Source: Radiobacillus deserti
GTDB taxonomy: Bacteria; Bacillota; Bacilli; Bacillales; Amphibacillaceae
DNA: 64,000 nt
NCBI RefSeq assembly: GCF_007301515.1
Contig: NZ_CP041666.1
Coordinates: 2,418,001-2,482,000 of the forward strand
Direction: 5' to 3'
Below are positions 51,403 to 60,351 of the stretch, piece by piece. Within the stretch, counting starts at the first letter, position 1. Each line of letters opens with the position of its first letter. Made by a program: the position numbers and the translations under genes. The notes under the pieces were generated by a model, which was not told the DNA's origin, ran no database searches, and was given only the letters and a program-made list of their open reading frames with translations.

Positions 51403-53345
51403 GTCTAGATAAATTACTAGTAGACGGGGGACCACTGATTCTTGGTTCTCAAATCGCGATTGGCCTAACGATTGTTTCCATTCTTTTCCTCGTTACCTAC
51501 CTTAAGAAGTGGAAGTATCTATGGAAAGAATGGTTTACGACAGTGGACCATAAGAAAATTGGTATTATGTATATTCTAGCTGGTGTCGTGATGTTTTTCC
51601 GTGGTGGTGTGGATGGCCTGTTGATGAAAGCCCAAACGGCTCGTCCAAACATGGAATTCTTAGATGCACAACACTATGATGAGATTTTTACGACTCATGG
51701 TGTTATCATGATTCTATTTATGGCTATGCCATTGTTAATTGGAATTATGAACGTTGTTGTTCCTTTACAAATAGGAGCACGTGACGTAGCATTCCCTAAA
51801 TTAAATGCGTTAAGCTTTTGGCTATTCTTCGCGGGAGCTATGTTATTTAACATCTCCTTTGTTGTAGGTGGATCCCCTGATGCAGGTTGGACTTCTTACT
51901 TCCCATTAGCAGGAAAAGAGTTTACACCTGGCGTTGGGAATAACTATTATGCTATCGCCTTACAAATTGCTGGTATTGGTACACTTGCTACCGGGATTAA
52001 CTTTATCGTTACCATTCTAAAAATGCGTGCACCTGGTATGGGACTTATGAAAATGCCGATGTTTACATGGACTTCTTTTATTACGTCTATTATTATCGTT
52101 GCTGCATTCCCTATATTCACTGTTGCTCTTGCATTTATGACATTAGATCGTTTATTAGGCACGCACTTCTTTACCGTAGCAGCAGGTGGAGACCCAATGC
52201 TTTGGCTAAACCTATTCTGGCTATGGGGACACCCTGAGGTTTATATTGTAATCCTACCTGCCTTTGGAATGTTCTCAGAAGTTATTGCAACATTTGCAAG
52301 AAAAAATCTATACGGATACAAATCCATGGTGGCTTCCATTGTGGGAATTGCTTTCCTAAGTATGCTTGTGTGGGTTCACCACTTCTATACGATGGGATCT
52401 GGGCCTGCGGTTAACTCTGTTTTCTCTATTACAACGATGATGATTGCGATACCTACTGGGGTCAAAATCTTTAACTGGTTGTTCACGATGAGAAAAGGTC
52501 GTATTAAATTCACGAATGCTATGCTTTGGTCTCTTGCCTTTGTTCCATGTTTCACGATCGGTGGTGTAACAGGAGTAATGCTAGCGATGGCTGCAGCCGA
52601 TTATCAATACCATAATACAATGTTCTTAGTGGCTCACTTCCACTACGTGTTGATTCCAGGTGTTGTATTTGCCGTATTTGCTGGACTTTACTACTGGTGG
52701 CCAAAAATGTTTGGCTTCGCCCTAAACGAGAAAATCGGAAAATGGCATTTCTGGCTATTTGTTATCGGGTTTAATATGACATTTATGCCAATGTTCTTTG
52801 TTGGACTAAAAGGTATGTCTCGTCGTATGTACACGTATTCCGAAGGACTTGGTTGGGAAGGTCTATTAGGCTTCTCAGCAGTTGGAGCGTTAGTATTAGC
52901 TGCTGGATTTGCGGCGCTATGCTACAACATTTACTGGAGCTTCCGCTACGCATCAAGAGATGTCGGAAACGATCCATGGGATGCTCGTACGCTGGAATGG
53001 GCAACAGCATCACCAGCTCCACATTATAACTTTGCAAAAACACCGGAAGTTTCATCTCTAGATGAATACTGGGTCATGAAAAAAGAAGGTAGAACGAATC
53101 TCAAGAAAGAAGAAATCACGGAAATTCACATGCCTAGCAACGCTTGGTCTCCATTCTTTATGTGCGTGGCCTTTGGAGTAGTTGGCTTCTTCCTCGTATT
53201 TGAATGGTTTACCCTAGCTGCTATCTCAGCTGTTGCTATTGTGATTGGACTTATTGCCAATTCATTTGACTATGATGAAGGCTATCATGTTTCCGTTGAA
53301 GAGGTAGAAGAAACGGAACGTAAATGGAGAGGTGAACTGAAATGA
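51399..53345 (+). CDS. qoxB: Quinol oxidase aa3 subunit I
   Basis: A 648-residue heme-copper oxidase catalytic subunit. Haem and CuB ligands are visible: TTHGVIMILFMAMP near 95, WLWGHPEVYIVILPAFG near 275, WVHHFYTMG near 325, and VAHFHYVLIPG near 410. It reduces oxygen to water and pumps protons. Length is normal. ATGA overlap with both neighbours. Confidence 0.95.
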   Translation: MSLDKLLVDGGPLILGSQIAIGLTIVSILFLVTYLKKWKYLWKEWFTTVDHKKIGIMYILAGVVMFFRGGVDGLLMKAQTARPNMEFLDAQHYDEIFTTHGVIMILFMAMPLLIGIMNVVVPLQIGARDVAFPKLNALSFWLFFAGAMLFNISFVVGGSPDAGWTSYFPLAGKEFTPGVGNNYYAIALQIAGIGTLATGINFIVTILKMRAPGMGLMKMPMFTWTSFITSIIIVAAFPIFTVALAFMTLDRLLGTHFFTVAAGGDPMLWLNLFWLWGHPEVYIVILPAFGMFSEVIATFARKNLYGYKSMVASIVGIAFLSMLVWVHHFYTMGSGPAVNSVFSITTMMIAIPTGVKIFNWLFTMRKGRIKFTNAMLWSLAFVPCFTIGGVTGVMLAMAAADYQYHNTMFLVAHFHYVLIPGVVFAVFAGLYYWWPKMFGFALNEKIGKWHFWLFVIGFNMTFMPMFFVGLKGMSRRMYTYSEGLGWEGLLGFSAVGALVLAAGFAALCYNIYWSFRYASRDVGNDPWDARTLEWATASPAPHYNFAKTPEVSSLDEYWVMKKEGRTNLKKEEITEIHMPSNAWSPFFMCVAFGVVGFFLVFEWFTLAAISAVAIVIGLIANSFDYDEGYHVSVEEVEETERKWRGELK

Positions 53346-53947
53346 GTGCACATACTCAATCGACCGGACCATTAGAATATCGTGGACTACAAAATCAAAT
53401 GAATATTTTAGGGTTTTGGATTTTTCTTGGAGCAGAGATTGTTCTCTTCTCCACCCTTTTCGCCTCTTATTTCGTACTTGAAATGAATACAGCAGGTGGA
53501 CCGACGCAAGAAGAACTATTCAAAATCAAAGACGTTATGATTGAAACCATGCTTCTATTAACAAGTAGTTTTACTTGTGGATTAGCTATTCACCAAATGC
53601 GTGAGAATAAACTTAAAGGCTTAATCAGCTGGATGATTGTAACGCTACTTCTTGGATTAGGGTTTATTTATATGGAGGTTACAGAGTTCATCCATTACGT
53701 TCATGAAGGAGCGACTATTCAAACAAGTGGATTCCTATCTGCCTTCTTTACTTTGTTAGGAACACACGGACTACACGTTTCACTTGGAATTGGTTGGATT
53801 ATCCTTCTATTAATCCAATTAGCGCGTCGTGGCTTAACACCTGTGACAGCTAGAAAAACCTTTATTGCCAGTCTTTATTGGCACTTCCTAGATGTTGTTT
53901 GGATCTTCATCTTTACATTCGTCTATCTAAAAGGGATGGTGATGTAA
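53342..53947 (+). CDS. qoxC: Quinol oxidase aa3 subunit III
   Basis: A 201-residue membrane protein with five hydrophobic segments and the subunit III motifs GFWIFLGAEIVLFSTLFASY near 27, GTHGLHVSLGIGWI near 140 and YWHFLDVVWIFIF near 180. It stabilises subunit I. One base separates it from qoxD. Confidence 0.94.
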   Translation: MSAHTQSTGPLEYRGLQNQMNILGFWIFLGAEIVLFSTLFASYFVLEMNTAGGPTQEELFKIKDVMIETMLLLTSSFTCGLAIHQMRENKLKGLISWMIVTLLLGLGFIYMEVTEFIHYVHEGATIQTSGFLSAFFTLLGTHGLHVSLGIGWIILLLIQLARRGLTPVTARKTFIASLYWHFLDVVWIFIFTFVYLKGMVM

Positions 53948-53948
53948 G

Positions 53949-54248
53949 ATGGCAAAAGAGCATAAAAGTTCCGTTTGGAATCATATTATAGGGTTTATAT
54001 TATCTGTTGTGTTAACGTTTATTGCAGCATTTATCGCTTTACAAACAGATTTCTCCTCTAACATTAAAATGTGGATTATTGGAACCCTCGCTATATTACA
54101 AGCAGGTATTCAATTATTCATGTTCATGCACATTACGGAGAAATCTGGAACGGTTAATATTATTAATATTGCATATAGTGTATTTCTTGCTTTGGTTATT
54201 GTGTTCGGATCTATCTGGGTCCTTACATCTGGCCATGCAGCACACTAA
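53949..54248 (+). CDS. qoxD: Quinol oxidase aa3 subunit IV
   Basis: A 99-residue membrane protein with three hydrophobic segments and QLFMFMHITEKSG near residue 57, diagnostic of the small subunit IV. Last gene of qoxABCD and followed by a terminator. Confidence 0.93.
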   Translation: MAKEHKSSVWNHIIGFILSVVLTFIAAFIALQTDFSSNIKMWIIGTLAILQAGIQLFMFMHITEKSGTVNIINIAYSVFLALVIVFGSIWVLTSGHAAH

Positions 54249-54283
54249 AAGAAAGCATGGGATGAGTATCCCATGCTTCTTCT
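54249..54283. terminator. Bidirectional terminator after qoxD
   Basis: AAGCATGGGAT / ATCCCATGCTT stem with A and T runs, between qoxD and the convergent symporter gene. Confidence 0.88.
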
Positions 54284-55948
54284 TTATCCTTCTGTTCCAT
54301 CCTTAATCCATACTTCTCCATCTTTATATGTCATTTCCTCTGGGTATCGTAAGTCTATCACTTCATCCTGTACTTGTTGTGAAGGCTCTTTCGTTAATAA
54401 CGACACGACGATATTGGCAACTATTGCTGCAGATGCGCCAAAAACACCTGCTCCTGTATCGACAATTCCTAGGATTGTAAACCCACCATACTTCGCAGCG
54501 AAAATGTAAGCTAAAGATACGGATAGACCAGTAACCATACCGGCAATAACACCAGGCCCATTAGACCGCTTCCACCAAACTCCTAATAATAAGGCTGGGA
54601 AAAACGAACCTGAAGCTAATGCGAAAGCCCATGCCACGATTTGAGTAATCGCACCCGGTGGATTCAATGCTACTAATCCTGCTACTACAGTCGCAATGAC
54701 AATCGACCAACGACCCACCGCTAATCGTTTTTCTTCACTAGCATGCGGGTTGATGGACCGATAATAAATGTCATGAGATAGAGCTGCTGAGATGGATATC
54801 ATAAGTCCTCCAGCAGTCGATAGTGCGGCCGCCATCGCCCCTGCAGCCATTAACCCAATGACAAATATACCTAAATTAGCGATTTCTGGTGTGGCCATAA
54901 CTACGATATCCTTACTTATAACAATCTCAGCCCATTGGAGAACACCGTCCCCGTTTTGGTCCGCAACGGATAGCTGTCCTGTATCTACCCAAGCAGTCGT
55001 CCACGCAGGTAAGTTATTAATAGGAGAGCCTGCAACTTGATCCATTAAGATGAATCGTGAGAAGGCCGCATAAGCTGGTGCAGATAAATAAAGAAGCCCG
55101 ATAAATAATAATGCCCATGCCCCACTCCATCGTGCTGCTTTCATCGTAGCAACTGTATAAAAACGAACAATAACGTGAGGTAACCCCGCCGTCCCTGCCA
55201 TCAACGTGAACATTAACGCTAAAAACTGCCATTTCGTATTTTCCGTAAATGGCACGACATATTCGGTAATACCTAGTGCTTGATCAAGTTCTCTTAACTC
55301 ACCGATTACTTGACCATAAGAAAGCCAAGGCATTGGATTACTTGTTAGTTGTAGAGACATAAAAATAACAGGGATGAGGTACGCGATGATAAGTACGAGG
55401 TATTGCGCAACTTGAGTCCATGTGATTCCTTTCATGCCACCTAATGCAGAGTAAAAAGCAATTAATATAACGCCGATCATAGTCCCTACAGCAACATCTA
55501 CTTCTAATAAGCGCCCAATTACCACACCAGACCCAGATAATTGTCCAATAGAATAAGTGAAGCTAATAATAATGGTAGCAACTGCAGCAATCAACCTTGC
55601 TGTATTACTTTGATAACGGTCCCCAATAAATTCTGGTACTGTGTAACGTCCATATTTACGGAGCTGAGGTGCTAACAAGAATGTCAATAGTAAATAACCA
55701 CCAGTCCATCCCATAATGTAGGCAAGGCCATCATACCCCATGATCATAATGGTACCAGCCATCCCAATGAAGGATGCGGCACTCATCCAGTCCGCTCCGA
55801 TGGCCATTCCATTAAACACTGCAGGTACACTTCTACCCGCTACATAAAAATCAGATGTTTGACGTGCTTTATTGAATAATGCAATTCCAATATATAGACC
55901 AAAAGTTGCTAATATAAGTCCGAATGATACTAAAAACTGTGCATCCAT
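54284..55948 (-). CDS. Sodium:solute symporter, cation/acetate type
   Basis: A 554-residue SSS-family symporter with about thirteen hydrophobic segments, including DFYVAGRSVPAVFNGMAIGADWMSAASFIG near residue 33-62 and SVSLAYIFAAKYGG near 485. It fits the acetate permease ActP/YwcA branch. A DUF485 membrane gene upstream is the usual partner of this branch. A perfect cre site upstream predicts repression on glucose, in line with uptake of acetate or similar overflow acids. Substrate is inferred. Confidence 0.87.
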   Translation of the reverse strand: MDAQFLVSFGLILATFGLYIGIALFNKARQTSDFYVAGRSVPAVFNGMAIGADWMSAASFIGMAGTIMIMGYDGLAYIMGWTGGYLLLTFLLAPQLRKYGRYTVPEFIGDRYQSNTARLIAAVATIIISFTYSIGQLSGSGVVIGRLLEVDVAVGTMIGVILIAFYSALGGMKGITWTQVAQYLVLIIAYLIPVIFMSLQLTSNPMPWLSYGQVIGELRELDQALGITEYVVPFTENTKWQFLALMFTLMAGTAGLPHVIVRFYTVATMKAARWSGAWALLFIGLLYLSAPAYAAFSRFILMDQVAGSPINNLPAWTTAWVDTGQLSVADQNGDGVLQWAEIVISKDIVVMATPEIANLGIFVIGLMAAGAMAAALSTAGGLMISISAALSHDIYYRSINPHASEEKRLAVGRWSIVIATVVAGLVALNPPGAITQIVAWAFALASGSFFPALLLGVWWKRSNGPGVIAGMVTGLSVSLAYIFAAKYGGFTILGIVDTGAGVFGASAAIVANIVVSLLTKEPSQQVQDEVIDLRYPEEMTYKDGEVWIKDGTEG

Positions 55949-55969
55949 TATCCTTACATCCCCCTTACC

Positions 55970-56272
55970 TTATTGGTCTAACGTGTTCCCACTAGACAGA
56001 TTTGTTTTCTTATCCGAATGAATCCCGAATTTTTGGTCAATCTTATCATTAACGAAAGCGTTTACAAACAAAAGAATAATAAATGTCAGAACGGCTCCTT
56101 GTGCCCCCATATAATAATGCAATGGAAACCCATTGAAAGTAATGGAAGATAAGTCCCGTGCAAAGAACACGACTAAATAAGAAACACAAACGCCAATCGC
56201 TAAATAAATAACAATTAGTGTTGTTCGTAATCGGAAGTAAGCGTCTGCTACTTTTTTCTCCACTTTTCTCAT
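55970..56272 (-). CDS. DUF485 membrane protein
   Basis: A 100-residue protein with two hydrophobic segments (about residues 17-40 and 52-75) and the LRTTLIVIYLAIGVCVSYLVVFF pattern of DUF485. The family is almost always found next to ActP-type symporters and is thought to assist them. It ends 21 bases before the symporter start. Confidence 0.85.
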   Translation of the reverse strand: MRKVEKKVADAYFRLRTTLIVIYLAIGVCVSYLVVFFARDLSSITFNGFPLHYYMGAQGAVLTFIILLFVNAFVNDKIDQKFGIHSDKKTNLSSGNTLDQ

Positions 56273-56305
56273 TTTTAGAACTCCTCCTTCTTCTAATTTG
56301 GTACA

Positions 56306-56491
56306 TCACCCGCGGATATCAAAAATAAATCGGACCGTTTCCATAAAAGGTAATGGTACCATTATAATCTTGACGAGCATAAACATAAGAATAGATCCTA
56401 AAGGAATCAGCAAATATGCCATCCTCTTTTGCTTCACTCCAATGAATACCGATAACACGGTAATAATGCCCATCAAAAGTACCCAAACCAT
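56306..56491 (-). CDS. Small membrane protein at head of the symporter operon
   Basis: A 61-residue protein with two hydrophobic segments, starting MVWVLLMGIITVLSVFIGVK. The ATG at 56491 is preceded by GGAGAGGAGGTGAATGT, an excellent site; the longer frame to 56581 is unlikely. It is not a family I recognise. Its place as first gene before DUF485 and the symporter suggests an accessory part of the same transport system. Confidence 0.7.
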   Translation of the reverse strand: MVWVLLMGIITVLSVFIGVKQKRMAYLLIPLGSILMFMLVKIIMVPLPFMETVRFIFDIRG

Positions 56492-56833
56492 ACATTCACC
56501 TCCTCTCCAAATGTAAGCGTTAACATTTAAAGGATTTAAAACACTCCCTACCCAGGGAGTGAATTGAAAGAATTTATACAATTTTTAGATTATTATAGAT
56601 TGGTTGGAAATGTCAACCTAAAATGTGAGGGATAGGTAAATATACTTATTCTAATTATTAATGGCTGGATTTCTTTGGGATAGTTGATATTTACCTTTTT
56701 ACTGGGTGTTTTAGAGTGAAAAGAAAATAGTAAATCTTATAAATGTCCTGCATTAATACAAAATTACTGTAACTCCCTACTTTCATCTATTATGATAAAT
56801 ATAGTTAAAATATTTACACGAGAGGTGAACACC
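56492..56833. other. Divergent promoter region of the symporter operon and the nucleotidase-reductase gene
   Basis: AT-rich region. It contains the cre site at 56512-56525, an inverted repeat CACTCCCT / AGGGAGTG at 56542-56561, and a TTGACA (minus strand, 56611-56616) that may be the -35 of the symporter promoter. The rest shows nothing recognisable. Confidence 0.5.
56512..56525. promoter_or_regulatory. cre site (CcpA operator)
   Basis: TGTAAGCGTTAACA matches the cre consensus TGWAANCGNTNWCA at every position. It lies about 20 bases before the first gene of the symporter operon and downstream of the likely promoter, a roadblock position typical of CcpA repression. Confidence 0.85.
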
Positions 56834-58316
56834 TTGCGAACACTGCTTATTGATATGGATTCTGTTATATGTGACTTAATGACCGAATGGCATCGACGTT
56901 ATAATGAAGATTATCAAGACGACTTGCATGTTGGGAAATTATCCACATGGCAATCTGAGCAATTTGTAAAGCCAGAATGTGGAGTCAAAATCTATGACTA
57001 TTTAAAAGAACCTGGATTATTTCTCAAACTAAAGCCACTCCCGCATGCAATAGAAGTCCTTGAAAGACTGAATGGCCAATTTGATATTCTGATTGTAACC
57101 AGTAGTGTATCTACTGCATTTCAGGAAAAGGAGCAATGGGTGGAAAAGCACCTACCGTTTATCGGGAAGCATAACATAATATTCTCTCATCGAAAAAACA
57201 TGATTGTTGGGGATTTATTATTTGATGATGCGCCACACAATTTGGAAAGCTTTCATTTAACGGGGAGATTAGCTGTGGCTATGGACTATCCGTATAATCA
57301 TGATGTAGAGGTTCCCCGTGTTCAAAACTGGTTAGATTTCGAGCAATTTGTACTGAATCTAGATTGGAAGAGAAGGAGAACGTCTATGAAACATGCTGAT
57401 GTGATTATTGTCGGTGGTGGCCCCGCCGGTATCTCTGCAGCAATTTGGTGTGATCGACTTGGACTTGATTATTATGTAATCGAACAAGCAGAAGAACTCG
57501 GTGGGCAATTACCTAGTATCGAAAACGCGTTTATTGATTATCCTGGTATTTTAACAAGGAATGGAAAAGAACTACAAGAGCATTTTCTAGATCATATCAG
57601 ACAGTCTGAAATCCGATATGCACTCCGAACCAAACTAATCGAAATCAATGAAGTGGATCACATTATCACCATCAAACATGAAGAGATACAAGAAAAGATG
57701 TCCTATGCATTTCTCATCGTGGCAGCTGGGTCAGCGCAAAGAACATTAGGAGTTCCTGGTGAACAAGCGATGTGGGATCGAGATGAAATATATTCAGCTA
57801 CAAAGGACAGCCCAAAATTCAAAGAGAAACACGTGGCAGTGATTGGTGGCGGAGACCGAGCCCTAGAAGGAGCGCTTTTACTGGCCAAAGCGGGTGCATA
57901 CGTCCACCTTATCCATCGTTCCAAACATTTTCGAGCAAGAAATCCATTTCTTCTAGAAGCAAGAAAACAAAAGAACATCACTATATATACTAATACATAC
58001 GTAACAAGTATTAATGGAGAACATCATGTGTCCGCTATTGATTTAGATACGTTGGACGATAAACCATTCACTCTTCAAGTGGAGGCTGTTTTTGTTCGAG
58101 TCGGGGTACAACCGAACAGTCACGAATTAAAAGGAGTAGTTGCCTTAGACGAGGCTGGATATGTCCAAACGAATGAAATAGGTTTAACCACGAATCCCTC
58201 CATTCTCGCTATCGGGGGATATACGAACGGCCCCCTTATATTCAAGTGTGTCCACAGCAGTTGGGCATGGAGCAGTTGTTGCCAAGTATATATCTAGTCA
58301 GTTAAAAACGACTTAA
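56834..58316 (+). CDS. 5'-nucleotidase / FAD-NAD(P) reductase fusion with a 3' frameshift
   Basis: One open frame joins two domains. Residues 1-180 from the TTG at 56834 (site GAGAGGTG) form a NT5C-like HAD phosphatase: LLIDMDSVICDLM, VTSSVSTAF, GDLLFDDAPHN. After LDWKRRRTS comes a complete start of a thioredoxin-reductase-like flavoprotein: ATG at 57386 with its own AAGGAGA site, FAD motif VGGGPAGISAAIW, NAD(P) motif VIGGGDRALEGALLLA. It has no CxxC, so it is closer to ferredoxin/other reductases. The frame stops at 58297, but removing one C from the run at 58231-58235 gives NGPLYSSVSTAVGHGAVVAKY and a stop at 58316, the normal family ending. Coordinates include that restored end. Confidence 0.75.
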
Positions 58317-58319
58317 TAA

Positions 58320-58362
58320 AAACAGACTGGGTGATTGCTTTCAATCATCCAGTTTTCTTTCT
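58320..58362 (+). terminator. Terminator after the reductase gene
   Basis: AACTGGATGATTG / CTGGGTGATTG-type arms around GCTTT, followed by TTTTC, directly behind the restored stop. Confidence 0.75.
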
Positions 58363-58535
58363 CACCTAGACCAATCCATTTACAGAACCTATCCAGTATA
58401 ACGCTTTCAACAAAAAATTCATAATACTGCAATAAATTACCCATTTACAATACGATAAACGGTGTTAACATGAGGATAAGAATAGCTTTTTTCTAATTAT
58501 CTTGATACATTTCGCACCTATAGGAGTGATTTAAA

Positions 58536-59255
58536 TTGCAAACAATCTCCCCTCGACCATCCGATGCATCTGAATTATCAGTCGAACTACTTACTTTACT
58601 TAAAAGTATTGGAATAAAGAAAACGGTCAATCCAAATACGTATATCTTTCAAGAAGGTATGGAAGCTAATGAAATATACCTTATTAAGTCTGGCTTAGTG
58701 CAAATTGGCAAAGTGGGATCTGACGGGAAAGAACTTACATTAAGAATAGGTGCTAGAGACGACATTATTGGAGAGTTAACACTGTTTACAGATGACGCAA
58801 ACTATATGGTAGGGGCCTATGCTATTACAGATAGTGAAGTGTTAGCAATTAGCAAGGATACGTTAGAAAAAGAACTTATTAAGAGCGGACCTTTAACGTT
58901 TGAGTTCATGAAATGGATTAGTCTTCACTTAAGAAAACTACAGTCCAAAATTAGAGATCTAATTTTAAATGGGAAAAAGGGAGCTCTCTATTCCACTCTT
59001 ATTCGCTTGACCAATAGTTATGGGATCCAACAGTCCGACGGTTCCATTTTAATAGACATTGTTCTCACCAATCAAGAAATCGCAAACTTTTGTGCTTCAG
59101 CTAGAGAAAGCATTAATCGAATGCTGAGCGACTTAAGAAAACAAAAGGTGATTTCTATTCAAGCTGATAATAAAATTGTTATTCATGATTTAGAATTCCT
59201 CCGAAACGAGATTGACTGTGAGAATTGCCCTTTAAATATATGTAATATCGATTAA
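58536..59255 (+). CDS. fnr: Anaerobic regulator Fnr (Crp/Fnr family, C-terminal Fe-S type)
   Basis: A 239-residue Crp/Fnr regulator: cyclic-nucleotide-type sensor fold (IFQEGMEANEIYLIKSGLVQIG), a long dimer helix, and a helix-turn-helix containing LTNQEIANFCASARESINRML. The C-terminus has C228-x2-C231-x4-C236, the spacing of the cluster-binding cysteines of Bacillus subtilis Fnr, where a 4Fe-4S cluster senses oxygen loss. It starts at a TTG behind TAGGAGTG. It stands alone with its own terminator; no nar genes are in the window. Confidence 0.88.
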   Translation: MQTISPRPSDASELSVELLTLLKSIGIKKTVNPNTYIFQEGMEANEIYLIKSGLVQIGKVGSDGKELTLRIGARDDIIGELTLFTDDANYMVGAYAITDSEVLAISKDTLEKELIKSGPLTFEFMKWISLHLRKLQSKIRDLILNGKKGALYSTLIRLTNSYGIQQSDGSILIDIVLTNQEIANFCASARESINRMLSDLRKQKVISIQADNKIVIHDLEFLRNEIDCENCPLNICNID

Positions 59256-59286
59256 CCATAGGCTACTTCATGAAGTAGCCTATGGT
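59256..59286 (+). terminator. Terminator of fnr
   Basis: CCATAGGCTACTTCA / TGAAGTAGCCTATGG perfect stem followed by TTTCATTT. Confidence 0.88.
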
Positions 59287-59376
59287 TTCATTTATAAACA
59301 CTTGCTTGAAATATACAAAATATGGTTGACATTATCTGATAATAATGGTTTATTGGAAGGGAAACTACATATAGGA

Positions 59377-59477
59377 AGTCCACTAGGGGCGCCATTAAGA
59401 TGGCTGAGATAAGGAGGAGCTACTCCTTGGTCCCTTTGAACCTGAACTGGTTAGTACCAGCGGAGGAAAGTGGAGTC
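59377..59477 (+). promoter_or_regulatory. TPP riboswitch (THI element)
   Basis: The THI-box is complete: AGGGGCGCC, the pyrimidine-sensing CTGAGAT in GGCTGAGATAAGGAGG, CTCCTTGGTCCC, then TTTGAACCTGAACTGGTTAGTACCAGCG with GGAGGAAAG at the 3' side. Outer stem arms GTCCACT and AGTGGAGT pair. It controls the downstream thiamine genes by thiamine pyrophosphate level. Confidence 0.96.
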
Positions 59478-59556
59478 GGGAACCTTAATGGCAAAAGCTT
59501 GTCATATCTTGTTTTGGTATGGATATCATAAAATCTAACCCATTACTACGTTTATT

Positions 59557-59591
59557 AAAACCGCTCCAGTTTTCATGGAGCGGTTTTTTTA
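59557..59591 (+). terminator. Expression-platform terminator of the TPP riboswitch
   Basis: AAAACCGCTCCA / TGGAGCGGTTTT followed by TTTT, between the aptamer and tenA. Confidence 0.92.
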
Positions 59592-59655
59592 TTTCTTGGA
59601 AGGGTAGCCCCGACCTACTTGGACTTTCTTTTTATTAATAAGGAGGAGTTCAGTT

Positions 59656-60351
59656 ATGTTGTTTTCAGAAAAGCTTAGGAAAGAAGCTGACGAAATCTAT
59701 CAAGGTATATTTCGTCACCCATTCGTCGAAGGACTTGGAAAAGGAGATTTAGATCCTGAATCTATCATTCATTATGTAAAAGCAGACTTTGAGTACTTAA
59801 ATGCCTTTATGAATATTTATGGGTTAGCGATTGCAAAATCGACCCGAAGAGAAGATATGGCCTACTTCCATGAACAAATTGCTTTTGTATTGAATGGAGA
59901 AATACACCCACACAATAATTTATGCCGTGTCGCTGGAGTCGCCTACGATGATCTAAAGGGATTCCCGCTCCCCCCAACCGCAGATCACTATGTCAGTCAT
60001 ATGAAAAGCACTGCTTTAACAGGAAGTATGGGAGAAATATTAGCCGCTCTGTTACCCTGCCCTTGGACCTACTATGAAATAGGGAAATATTTAATGGAGA
60101 CGGTACAACCAAAACCAGATCATCCATTTTATGAGTGGATTACCTTTTATGCGGAGGATGAAGTTGGCCAAATAACAAATGAATTACGCCGTCGATTAGA
60201 TACTTGGGCTAAAGGGGTCGGTCCTGATGAACTAGAAAAGGCGAAAGTCGCGTTTTTGAAAAGCTGTCAATTAGAATATCGATTTTGGGATATGGCAATC
60301 ACAAAAGAAATATGGCCGTTTTCTGTGGAGCAAGAGGTGACTACGTCATGA
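59656..60351 (+). CDS. tenA: Aminopyrimidine aminohydrolase TenA
   Basis: A 231-residue helical thiaminase II-like enzyme. The nucleophile C135 is in LLPCPWTYY and the acid residue E207 in QLEYRFWDMA; ADFEYLNAF near 43-51 supplies the pyrimidine-binding aspartate. It salvages the pyrimidine part of degraded thiamine. First gene of tenA-thiD-thiM-thiE behind the TPP riboswitch; its stop overlaps thiD as ATGA. Confidence 0.94.
   Translation: MLFSEKLRKEADEIYQGIFRHPFVEGLGKGDLDPESIIHYVKADFEYLNAFMNIYGLAIAKSTRREDMAYFHEQIAFVLNGEIHPHNNLCRVAGVAYDDLKGFPLPPTADHYVSHMKSTALTGSMGEILAALLPCPWTYYEIGKYLMETVQPKPDHPFYEWITFYAEDEVGQITNELRRRLDTWAKGVGPDELEKAKVAFLKSCQLEYRFWDMAITKEIWPFSVEQEVTTS

Noticed and set aside
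58394..58408. cre-like sequence (TGAAAGCGTTATAC on the minus strand) upstream of fnr
   Set aside because: Two mismatches at the most conserved end positions; too weak to call.
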